Under the pieces are notes generated by a model. It was not told the DNA's origin. It searched no databases and was given only the letters and a program-made list of their open reading frames with translations. This document shows, piece by piece, positions 1 through 7,294 of a stretch of DNA of 31,728 nucleotides (the stretch's first letter is position 1; each line of letters opens with the position of its first letter). The position numbers and the translations under genes are program-made. Source of the DNA: CAYGVT01 sp964353355 (GTDB taxonomy: Archaea; Thermoplasmatota; DTKX01; GCA-020343715); contig CAYGVT010000019.1 of assembly GCA_964353355.1 (NCBI GenBank), positions 1 through 31,728 on the forward strand, in the 5' to 3' direction.

Positions 1-2894
1 TTCAACCGGAGGACGGAGCGGAACTCGCCGTCGGTGAGGTTGAAGGTGACCGTCTCGCTGAGCACCCCATCGGGATAGAGGAAGGTGAAGACGCTTCCCC
101 CCATCGACCCGTAGGACGAGGCCACCTCGACCGCCAGCTGCCAGAGGGGCGTGTCGATGTCTCTCATGTAAGGGGCCAAGTCGAACTGGCCCTCGACGTC
201 CTCGACGGCGGCCATGCCGGGCACCGGCGCCCACCAGGGAGGATCGTTGACCGGCTCGACGTTGACGACGAGGGTCGTGATGGCATTGAGGGCCCCGTCC
301 CACAGCTCGATGACCACCTCATCGTGCAGGACCCCTTCAGGGTAGAGGAGGCGGAGGGTGTGGCCCTCCACCGCGACGAACGGCGAGCCGACCCGGAGGG
401 ACAGCCCCTCCATGGGCGTGTCGATGTCGGAGATGGCCGGACCGAGATCCAGGGAGGACGGCTCGTCCTCCTTGACGGTCAAGGGCGGGAGGTCCTCGAT
501 GACCGGCGGGTCATTGACCGGCTCGACGTCGACGACCAGGGTCGTGCTGGCATTGAGGGCCCCGTCCCACAGCTCGATGACCACCTCGTCATGGTGGACC
601 CCGTCGGGGTAGAGGAGGCGCAGGTTGAGGCCCTCCACCGCGATGAACGGGGAGCCATCCCTGAGGGTCAGTCCCTCCATGGGCGTGTCGATGTCGGAGA
701 TGACTGGCCCGAGGTCCAGGGAGAACGGCTCGTCCTCCCTGACGGTCAAAGGCGGGATGTCCCCGAGGACCGGAGGGTCGTTGACCGGCTCGACGGTGAC
801 GTTGAACCCGACGACGGTGTCGCTCTCGCAATCGCTGAAGGTGAGGAAGACCACGTCCCTGCCGACACCATCGGGATACAGCAGGGTGAGGCGCAGGCCC
901 GTTACGCCGGTGTATCGCGAGTCCGTTGCCACCGAGATGTCCTCGATGGGGGTGTCGATGTCCTGGATGTGCTCCCCGAGGTCGATCGTCCAGGGCACGT
1001 CCTCGACGCCTGCTTGGTCTTGGATACGGTCCACGGTCGGGGGGTCGTCGACGGGCGTGACGTTGACGAGTATCTCGGTCGAGACCCCCAGCTCCCCGTC
1101 GCTCACCCGGAGAAGGACCCTGTCGGTGAGGACCCCGTTGGGGTACAGGAACCTCAGCCTGGCCTTCTCGACCGTGACGAAAGGTGAGTCCACCGTGATT
1201 GTCAACTGACTGATGCTGGTGTCCGGGTCGAGGACATAGGGTGTCAGGCCCAGGATGAATGGCACATCCTCGGTCGCAGCGATGTCGGGTATGTGCGCCA
1301 GGAGGGGCGGGTCGTCGACCGGTACGATGTTGACGCGTATGTTCCTGCCCACCATGAAGAGCCCATCGCTCACGGTCAGGTTGATGATATCGGTCCTGAC
1401 CCCCTCGGGATACAGCATGCCGAGCTCATGACCAGAGACGCTGGCGTAGGGCGAGTCGGCCTCGAGCACGAGGTCCTCATGATCTGTGTCGGCGTCAGAT
1501 ATGGAGGGGGAGATATCGATGCTCAGCGGCACGTCCTCGGTGGCATTCAGGACATGGCCCATGTCAAGGACCGGTGGGTAGGAACGGCTCATCCTGAAGA
1601 GGCTGGTGCCCTTGTACTCCCACACGATCTCGTTGTCCGGATTGGTCTCGAAGTTGTACGCGCTCGAGCCTCCGCACACCAGGGTGTTGCCGTCCGGGAG
1701 CCTCTCGGCTCCGCCCATGGCATTCGCGTAGAAGTCCTCGGGGGGGTCGGCGGTGTAGCGCCAGACGGGTTCGGAGGGGTCGTAGGCCGAACCTGGGACG
1801 AGGTCGTAGCCACCGGTGGCGTTGTAGGGGGGCACCAGCTCCTCCACCGTCGATATCCTGCCCTCAGGACGTGTCGTGTAGATGTTCACCCCGTTGTTGA
1901 AGACGATGATGTTCCCCTCTCCAGGGCGGTCGGGCCCGATCCAGTGTCCGTCGTGGGGCCCGTAGAGGACGTGGTCGCTCTCTTCGCCCGCGTCGTAGGC
2001 CTGGGGGTTGCCCCACCTGTAGAGGATGTCCCCGCCCCTCCCGCGAGCCCCGCCCGAGTGCCCCGCCGCCTCCTCCATGGTGGTGTTGTGGTCGATGACC
2101 CAGATCTCATCGAGGTTGCGGTTCGTTATCATGACCTGGTCGAGCTCGGCGTTGTACGACACCGCATTGGAGTGCTGCCAATCGGACTCGGACTCCGACG
2201 GGTAATTGATGTCGATGAGCTCGGGGTGGTCCTTGACGACGCCGTGGTTGGGCTTCTCGGAATTGTAGTCCTGGATGAGATGGTCCACCGGGTTCCACAT
2301 CCACACCACGTCGCCCCCGCTGGTGCCGTTGGGCCTTATCTCAACGATGGGCTCCACAAACATAAACCCCAAGGTGATCGAGGGGTCGCGGCCCATATCG
2401 ATCATTTCGTTGTACGTGTAGGAGACGCCCGCGTTGATGAGGATGTCACCGTTGGGCATGGGCTCGATGTCGTGGTGATACTCGAACTCATTCGGCGGTT
2501 GGTAGTTCCAGAGCACCGAGCCGTCCCAGTCGAGCAGTTGCACTCCGTTGGGCTGTCCGCTCGCCCCGCTCCTGCCCCGGAGGAGGGTCCCGTTCTCGAG
2601 CAGCTCACAAGTCCCCACAGTCTTACGGTTGCTGTTCCAGGTATGGACGACGACCCCCTCGTGGTTGACGAGGTGGACCTTGTACGCCCCGTAGGGGGCG
2701 ATGAGGGTGAACCCCTTGGCAGCGTACTGGTAATCGACGAACATCCTGTACGACATCTCCTGGGATTGAGGTTCGAAGATGTCCGTATCGGATGCCCAGG
2801 CGCTGCCGTCGGTTGCCAGCGGGAGCAGCATGGCGAGGAAGATGAGCGTGGCCAGGGCTGCCCTCCTTGTGAGCACGCGGTGCATTGGCTCCAC
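1..2894 (-). CDS. Arylsulfotransferase-like surface protein with cadherin-like repeats, copy 1 (3' end outside window)
   Basis: The reading frame is open from a GTG at 2894 to the window edge, so the C-terminus is missing. An in-frame ATG lies at 2885, but GTG aligns with the start of copy 2. A signal peptide (hydrophobic run ATLIFLAMLLPLA) is followed by an Arylsulfotran-type beta-propeller of about 400 residues, with the same landmarks as copy 2: motifs such as GRSGASGQPNGV, then a HxD/PNGxIL region, and a final GGAERLPDGNTLV blade. From about 1590 to the left edge come nearly six cadherin-like repeats of about 89 residues with NDPP and D-x-D-T linkers. The gene aligns with its right-hand neighbour at an offset of 3738 bp with almost no indels, so about 450 bp plus the TM anchor should lie left of the window. 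Family knowledge: ASST enzymes move sulfate between phenolic compounds; activity here is unproven. Confidence 0.85.
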   Translation of the reverse strand, partial: MEPMHRVLTRRAALATLIFLAMLLPLATDGSAWASDTDIFEPQSQEMSYRMFVDYQYAAKGFTLIAPYGAYKVHLVNHEGVVVHTWNSNRKTVGTCELLENGTLLRGRSGASGQPNGVQLLDWDGSVLWNYQPPNEFEYHHDIEPMPNGDILINAGVSYTYNEMIDMGRDPSITLGFMFVEPIVEIRPNGTSGGDVVWMWNPVDHLIQDYNSEKPNHGVVKDHPELIDINYPSESESDWQHSNAVSYNAELDQVMITNRNLDEIWVIDHNTTMEEAAGHSGGARGRGGDILYRWGNPQAYDAGEESDHVLYGPHDGHWIGPDRPGEGNIIVFNNGVNIYTTRPEGRISTVEELVPPYNATGGYDLVPGSAYDPSEPVWRYTADPPEDFYANAMGGAERLPDGNTLVCGGSSAYNFETNPDNEIVWEYKGTSLFRMSRSYPPVLDMGHVLNATEDVPLSIDISPSISDADTDHEDLVLEADSPYASVSGHELGMLYPEGVRTDIINLTVSDGLFMVGRNIRVNIVPVDDPPLLAHIPDIAATEDVPFILGLTPYVLDPDTSISQLTITVDSPFVTVEKARLRFLYPNGVLTDRVLLRVSDGELGVSTEILVNVTPVDDPPTVDRIQDQAGVEDVPWTIDLGEHIQDIDTPIEDISVATDSRYTGVTGLRLTLLYPDGVGRDVVFLTFSDCESDTVVGFNVTVEPVNDPPVLGDIPPLTVREDEPFSLDLGPVISDIDTPMEGLTLRDGSPFIAVEGLNLRLLYPDGVHHDEVVIELWDGALNASTTLVVDVEPVNDPPVIEDLPPLTVKEDEPSSLDLGPAISDIDTPMEGLSLRVGSPFVAVEGHTLRLLYPEGVLHDEVVIELWDGALNAITTLVVNVEPVNDPPWWAPVPGMAAVEDVEGQFDLAPYMRDIDTPLWQLAVEVASSYGSMGGSVFTFLYPDGVLSETVTFNLTDGEFRSVLRL

Positions 2895-2916
2895 GGGGTG
2901 GTCCGAGCACGGTGAG

Positions 2917-2927
2917 CTTATATATAC
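2917..2927 (-). promoter_or_regulatory. TATA box of sulfotransferase-like copy 1
   Basis: Read on the minus strand this is GTATATATAAG. Its centre lies about 28 bp upstream of the GTG at 2894, so transcription should begin at or next to the start codon, giving a leaderless mRNA. Confidence 0.7.
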
Positions 2928-2938
2928 ACGACGGGATT

Positions 2939-2956
2939 GGACACCTGCAGGTATCT
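2939..2956 (-). promoter_or_regulatory. Conserved palindromic upstream box, copy 1
   Basis: GGACACCTGCAGGTATCT (plus strand) is identical to 6675-6692. It contains the perfect 10-bp palindrome ACCTGCAGGT, extendable to 16 bp with one mismatched pair. It lies about 25 bp upstream of the TATA centre, a position suited to an activator or other regulator. The surrounding sequence differs between copies, so exact retention suggests function. Confidence 0.6.
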
Positions 2957-3034
2957 TATGTTATTTCGCCTAAATGCTCATAATATTATACGCTAGCACG
3001 ATATACGAGACCGAGGTCATACGATTCCACACCA

Positions 3035-3095
3035 TCGGACCGTGCCCGTCTAACCCTTTCACAAGATGGAGGGGAGTCCCAATCAGGATCGCCGG
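3035..3095 (-). repeat. Distal upstream element shared by the two sulfotransferase-like genes, copy 1
   Basis: This stretch aligns with 6770-6830 at roughly 70% identity. Shared blocks are ccgtgcccg, the aaccctttcac block and the downstream GGAG-rich segment. The hairpin that is perfect in copy 2 (6768-6786) is degenerate here. It may be only residual similarity from the duplication, or an upstream regulatory or RNA element. The rest of the 2895-3293 intergenic stretch shows nothing recognisable. Confidence 0.4.
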
Positions 3096-3293
3096 TCCTC
3101 AACGATGGATGGGCGCCCAGGACAGGCCGAAGGGGTTCCGCGCGCACTCGACGCGGTGCCCTCGATACCTCCATCGAAGAGGCGGAGGGTCATGATGGTC
3201 GAGGAAGGGATGCAATAGGTCGAACATAGATGGCTTGGCAGGACAGAACCTCGTGCAAGAGAGCAGGGCCGGGTCGACATCTGCCGTGGCACC

Positions 3294-6200
3294 TCAGGCA
3301 GTGGGCCCGGACGACCTCCTCTTCCTCATCAGGAGTACTGCCGCGAGGGCCACGGCGCCGATGATGAGCAGAGATATCATGATGGTCGTCGAGGGGATCT
3401 TGTCCGGCATCTCGCCCACGACGACCTGGTAGGTCTCGGTGGTCGCCACGCCCCCATCGCCATCGTCCGCGGTGAAGCGGAAGACATGGGTGCCAGGGCC
3501 CAGGTCCCTCTCGAGGACGAAGACCGCCCCCTCGCTGTAGGGCCCCGTGCTCAGGACATCCCTGGAGCAGCTGTACCTGACGCCATCTACCTCGACCTCG
3601 ACGACCGGGACGTCCGAACCCATGTCGATGTCCCTGAAGACCACGGTGAAGCGGAATGGGGTCCCGGCACTGCCCCCGGGCGGGTCCGCACGTGCTCCAG
3701 AGAGCCCCGGTGCGTCGTTGACCGGGGAGACGGTGACGTTCAACCGGAGGACGGAGCGGAACTCGCCGTCGGTGAGGGTGAGAGTGACCGTCTCGTTGAG
3801 CACTCCGTTGGGATAGATGAACCGGAAGACGCCACCCTCCACAGACCCGTAGGATGAGGTCTCCTCGACCGACAGCTGCCCAAAAGGCGTGTCGATGTCG
3901 TTCACGTACGGGGCCAGGTGGAACTGGCCCTCGACATCCTCGACAGCGGCTATACTGGGCAGCACGCCCCACCAAGGTGGATCGTTGACCGGCTCGACGT
4001 TGACGACCAGGGTCGTGCTGGCATTGAGGGCCCCGTCCCACAGCTCGATGACCACCTCGTCATGGTGGACCCCGTCGGGGTAGAGGAGGCGGAGGGTGTG
4101 GCCCTCCACCGCGATGAACGGGGATTCGACCCTGAGGGTGAGTCCCTCCTTGGGCGTGTCGATGTCGGAGATGGCTGGCCCGAGGTCCAGGGAGACCGAC
4201 TTGTCCTCCTTGACGGTCAAGGGCGGGAGGTCCTCGATGACCGGCGGGTCATTGACCGGCTCGACGTCGACGACCAGTGTCGTGTTGACGTGGAGGGCCC
4301 CGTCCCACAGCTCGATGACCACCTCGTCATGGTGGACCCCGTCGGGGTAGAGGAGGCTGAGGACGAGGCCTCCCACCTCGATGAACGGGGATTCGACCCT
4401 GAGGGTGAGTCCTTCCTTGGGCGTGTCGATATCGGAGATGGCAGGGCCGATGTCTAGGAAGAACAGCTCGTCCTCTTCGATGGTCAACGGCAGGAGGTCC
4501 CCGATCACCGGAGGGTCGTTGACCGGCTCGATGGTCACATTGAACCCGACGACGGTGGCGCTCTCACCATCGCTGACGGTGAGGGACACCACATCGCTGG
4601 TCACACCTTCTGGATACAGCAGGGAGAGGTCCAGGCCCGAGACGCCGGTGTATCGCGAGTCCGATTCCACCGAGATGTCCTCGATGGGGCTGTCGATGTC
4701 CCGGATGTACATCCCGAGGTCGATCGTCCAGGGCACGTCCTCGACGCCTCCTTGGTCTTGGATGCGGTCCACGGCCGGAGGGTCGTCGACGGGAGTGACG
4801 TTGACGAGTATCTCGGTCCAATCCCCCAGCTCCCCGTCGCTCACCCGGAGAAGGACCCTGTCGGTGAGGACCCCGTTGGGGTATAGGAGCCGCAGAATCC
4901 CCCCTTCGACCGTGACGAACGATGAGTCCACCGTGATGTTCATCTGATTGATGCCAGTGTCCGGGTCCGAGACGTAGGGCATCAAGCCCAGGATGAAGGG
5001 CACATCCTCGGTCGCCGCGATGTCGGGTATGTGCGCCAGGAGGGGCGGGTCGTTGACCGGTGTTATGTTGACACGCACGTCCCACCCCACGCAGAATATC
5101 CCATCGCTCACGGTCAGGTTGATGACATCGATTGTGATCCTCTCAGGGTACTGCAGCAGCAGCTCAAGACCAGAGACGCTGGCGTAGGGCGAGTCCACGT
5201 CGATCATGAGGTCCTCGTGGTCTGTATCGGGGTCCGATATGAACGGGGAGATATCGACCCGCAGCAACACGTCCTCGGTGGCATTCAGGTCCTGGTCCAA
5301 GGCGAGGACCGGTGGGTAGTAGCGGTTCACCCTGAAAGGGCCACTGGACCTGTACTCCCACACGACGTCGTTGTCCGGTTTGACCTCGAAGTTGTATCCG
5401 GTCGAGCCCCCGCACACCAGGGTGTTGCCGTCCGGGAGCCTCTCGGCCCCGCCCATGGCATTTGCGAAGAAGCCTTCAGGTGGACTCGCGGTGAAGCGCC
5501 AGACGGAGTCGGAGGGACCATAGGCCGAACCTTGGACAAGGTCGTAGCCACCAGTGGCGTTGATGGGGGGTACCATCTCCTCCACGGTCGATATCCTGCC
5601 CTCGGGACGGGTCATGTAGGAGTTCACCCCGTTGTTGAAGACGATGATGTTCCCCTCTCCAGGGAGACCCGGCCTGATCCAGTGGCCGTCGTGTCCGCCG
5701 TAGAGGATCTGGTCGCTGGCATCGCCCGCACCGTAGGCCAGGGGGTTTCCCCACCTGTAGAGGAGGTCCCCGCCCCTCCCGCGAGCCCCGCCCGAGTGCC
5801 CCGCCGCCTCCTCCATGGTGGTGTTGTGGTCGATCATCCAAATCTCATTGAAGTGGAGGTTCGTTGTCATGACCTGGTCGAGCACGGCGTTGTACGACAC
5901 GGCATTGGTATGCAACCAATCGGGCAGGGATTCCAGCGGGTAATTGAGGTCGATTAGCTCGGGGTGGTCCTTGACGGCGCCGTGGTTGGGTTTCTCGGAA
6001 TCGAAGTCCTGGATGAGATGGTCAAGCGGGTTCCACTTCCACACGATGACGCCCCCGCTGGGGCCGTTGGGCTCTATCTCCAAGACGGAATCCACAAGCA
6101 GAGAGGACTGGGTGTTCTCGGGATCACGGCCCATATCGACCGCTTGGGCGTACGTGTAGGAGACTACCGCGGTGACGAGGATGTTACCGTTAGGCATGGG

Positions 6201-6632
6201 CGCGATGTCGTGGTGCCACTTGTACTCTGCCGGCGGCGTGTAGTCCCAGAGCACCGAGCCGTCCCAGTCGAGCAGATGCACTCCGTTGGGCTGTCCGCTC
6301 GCCCCGCTCCTGCCCCGGAGGAGGGTCCCGTCCTCGAGCAACAGGGCCGTCCCCATCGTCTTGCGGTCGCTCTGCCAGGTATGGACAACGACCCCGTCGT
6401 AGTCGATGAGGGTGACCTTGTACCCCATGTAGGGTGCGATGAGGGTGAGCCCCTTGACAGCATCCTCGGAATCGACGAGCATCCTGTACGTCATCTCACG
6501 GAACAGAGGCTCAGGGACGTCCGTCTCGTGTGCCCAGGCGATGTCGATGGTGACCGATGAAAGCAGCATGAAGAGGAAAACGAGTAAGGCCAGGGCTGCC
6601 CTCCACGCGAATGCGCGATGGTCCGGCTCCAC
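3294..6632 (-). CDS. Arylsulfotransferase-like surface protein with six cadherin-like repeats and C-terminal TM anchor, copy 2
   Basis: The protein has 1112 residues. Residues 1-35 form a signal peptide. Residues about 45-440 resemble the Arylsulfotran beta-propeller: HHDIAPMPNGNILV at 140-153, HTNAV at 241-245, GGHDGHW at 312-318 and GGAERLPDGNTLVCGG at 394-409. These His-rich blades match where ASST enzymes carry their active-site histidines, though I cannot assign the sulfate-accepting one. Residues about 445-970 are six cadherin-like (tandem-95) repeats of about 89 residues, each ending near VNDPP; the D-x-D-T and NDPP motifs suggest calcium binding. An Ig-like domain (970-1070), a TM helix near 1078-1100 and a basic tail (RKRRSS) follow. 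The GTG start at 6632 fits a leaderless transcript from the TATA box at 6655-6664. It is expected on the outer cell surface. It could also be a non-catalytic propeller used for adhesion. Confidence 0.88.
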   Translation of the reverse strand: MEPDHRAFAWRAALALLVFLFMLLSSVTIDIAWAHETDVPEPLFREMTYRMLVDSEDAVKGLTLIAPYMGYKVTLIDYDGVVVHTWQSDRKTMGTALLLEDGTLLRGRSGASGQPNGVHLLDWDGSVLWDYTPPAEYKWHHDIAPMPNGNILVTAVVSYTYAQAVDMGRDPENTQSSLLVDSVLEIEPNGPSGGVIVWKWNPLDHLIQDFDSEKPNHGAVKDHPELIDLNYPLESLPDWLHTNAVSYNAVLDQVMTTNLHFNEIWMIDHNTTMEEAAGHSGGARGRGGDLLYRWGNPLAYGAGDASDQILYGGHDGHWIRPGLPGEGNIIVFNNGVNSYMTRPEGRISTVEEMVPPINATGGYDLVQGSAYGPSDSVWRFTASPPEGFFANAMGGAERLPDGNTLVCGGSTGYNFEVKPDNDVVWEYRSSGPFRVNRYYPPVLALDQDLNATEDVLLRVDISPFISDPDTDHEDLMIDVDSPYASVSGLELLLQYPERITIDVINLTVSDGIFCVGWDVRVNITPVNDPPLLAHIPDIAATEDVPFILGLMPYVSDPDTGINQMNITVDSSFVTVEGGILRLLYPNGVLTDRVLLRVSDGELGDWTEILVNVTPVDDPPAVDRIQDQGGVEDVPWTIDLGMYIRDIDSPIEDISVESDSRYTGVSGLDLSLLYPEGVTSDVVSLTVSDGESATVVGFNVTIEPVNDPPVIGDLLPLTIEEDELFFLDIGPAISDIDTPKEGLTLRVESPFIEVGGLVLSLLYPDGVHHDEVVIELWDGALHVNTTLVVDVEPVNDPPVIEDLPPLTVKEDKSVSLDLGPAISDIDTPKEGLTLRVESPFIAVEGHTLRLLYPDGVHHDEVVIELWDGALNASTTLVVNVEPVNDPPWWGVLPSIAAVEDVEGQFHLAPYVNDIDTPFGQLSVEETSSYGSVEGGVFRFIYPNGVLNETVTLTLTDGEFRSVLRLNVTVSPVNDAPGLSGARADPPGGSAGTPFRFTVVFRDIDMGSDVPVVEVEVDGVRYSCSRDVLSTGPYSEGAVFVLERDLGPGTHVFRFTADDGDGGVATTETYQVVVGEMPDKIPSTTIMISLLIIGAVALAAVLLMRKRRSSGPTA

Positions 6633-6654
6633 GGGATGGACTCGGACAGGCGAC

Positions 6655-6664
6655 TAGATATAGA
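6655..6664 (-). promoter_or_regulatory. TATA box of sulfotransferase-like copy 2
   Basis: Read on the minus strand this is TCTATATCTA. Its centre lies about 27 bp upstream of the GTG at 6632, the same geometry as in copy 1, and predicts a leaderless mRNA. Confidence 0.6.
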
Positions 6665-6674
6665 CGGCGAGATA

Positions 6675-6692
6675 GGACACCTGCAGGTATCT
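6675..6692 (-). promoter_or_regulatory. Conserved palindromic upstream box, copy 2
   Basis: All 18 bp are identical to 2939-2956, including ACCTGCAGGT, and the spacing to the TATA centre is the same (about 25 bp). It is a probable operator or activator site common to both genes. Confidence 0.6.
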
Positions 6693-6767
6693 GAAGGTTT
6701 TTCAGCTATCCGCTCCAGAAGTTAAAGCCAGCACGACATGAGTGGACGCTGGTCAACTATCTCACTT

Positions 6768-6830
6768 CGTCGGGCCGTGCCCGACGAACCCTTTCACCCC
6801 AGGGAGGAGAATCCTCATCGGAATCGGCCT
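6768..6830 (-). repeat. Distal upstream element with perfect hairpin, copy 2
   Basis: CGTCGGGC at 6768-6775 and GCCCGACG at 6779-6786 form an 8-bp inverted repeat around a 3-nt loop, followed by aaccctttcac and a GGAG-rich segment shared with 3035-3095. It could be a binding site, a transcript hairpin or duplication residue. The rest of 6835-7015 shows nothing I can identify. Confidence 0.45.
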
Positions 6831-7016
6831 GGGCTTCACATTGTACCGAGTACCTGATAACAATATGGCGGACATGAGGGAATCCGTGCGCGCCCGACGC
6901 CTCGGCCGGTGATCGAGGGCCCCGCGGTCCATCCACGACGCGGCCAAGGACATCCGGCATGTCCCCACATGGCGGCAGTCGCTGGTTCGGGACCCCCGCG
7001 CATCCACATGGCGCGC

Positions 7017-7043
7017 TCACCACTTCCCGCGCGCCCCTCCGCC
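7017..7043 (-). pseudogene. Orphan fragment of a TPM-gene 3' end
   Basis: The 27 bp from 7017 match 9681-9707, the last codons of the intact TPM gene, with one mismatch. Read on the minus strand they encode GGGARGKW followed by the stop. No TPM coding region continues to the right. Independent origin of such a specific C-terminus is unlikely, so this is probably a deletion scar of a duplicated LemA-TPM module. Confidence 0.55.
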
Positions 7044-7199
7044 CCGGCAGGGACCGTACGATGAGCGCAGGGTCATCGGTCGACCCGGGGATCCTGTTGA
7101 CCGAAGACCAGCACACACGACTCTTTATAGTGGTAGTGGGGGTGCCGCGTATGACATTGTAAAGGGAACCTCTTGGATATGGGGATTTGGAGGGTGGTA

Positions 7200-7266
7200 T
7201 ATATAGTTGATGAATATCTTCGACCATTATATTTAAAGATTGAAGAACAAATTCAGCAACTATATA
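7200..7266. promoter_or_regulatory. AT-rich inverted repeat upstream of the first AAA+/DUF4143 ATPase
   Basis: The arms 7200-7221 and 7242-7266 are imperfect inverted repeats: TATATAGTTGATGAAT on the left reads as TATATAGTTGCTGAAT in the reverse complement of the right arm, and both then run into CTTC. They are separated by 20 bp. The block stands out as AT-rich in a GC-rich region and abuts the promoter, so it could be an operator. Confidence 0.55.
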
Positions 7267-7270
7267 TAGA
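7261..7270 (+). promoter_or_regulatory. TATA box of the first AAA+/DUF4143 ATPase
   Basis: TATATATAGA is centred about 30 bp before the ATG at 7295, which predicts a leaderless mRNA. It overlaps the right arm of the inverted repeat, so a bound regulator could block transcription factor B/TBP access. Confidence 0.6.
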
Positions 7271-7294
7271 TAGTGAGCCCTCTCTGACCCCATC

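Larger units (their letters stand above)
1..6845. repeat. Tandem duplication of a roughly 3.74-kb unit
   Basis: Position 1 pairs with 3739 and start codon 2894 pairs with 6632, a constant offset of 3738 bp. Both the coding sequences and about 200 bp of upstream DNA are duplicated: the palindromic box at 2939-2956 and 6675-6692, and the distal element near 3035-3095 and 6770-6830. Similarity fades beyond about 3110 and 6845. The left end of the unit lies outside the window. Confidence 0.85.

Noticed and set aside
1293..2915. 540-codon open frame on the plus strand antisense to sulfotransferase-like copy 1
   Set aside because: It is in codon register with the real gene on the other strand, has low-complexity V/G/D/H/R composition and no domain; it is a GC-bias shadow.
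240..4360. Regular repeats that might suggest a CRISPR array
   Set aside because: Repeat unit is about 267 bp, in frame, and encodes cadherin-like domains.
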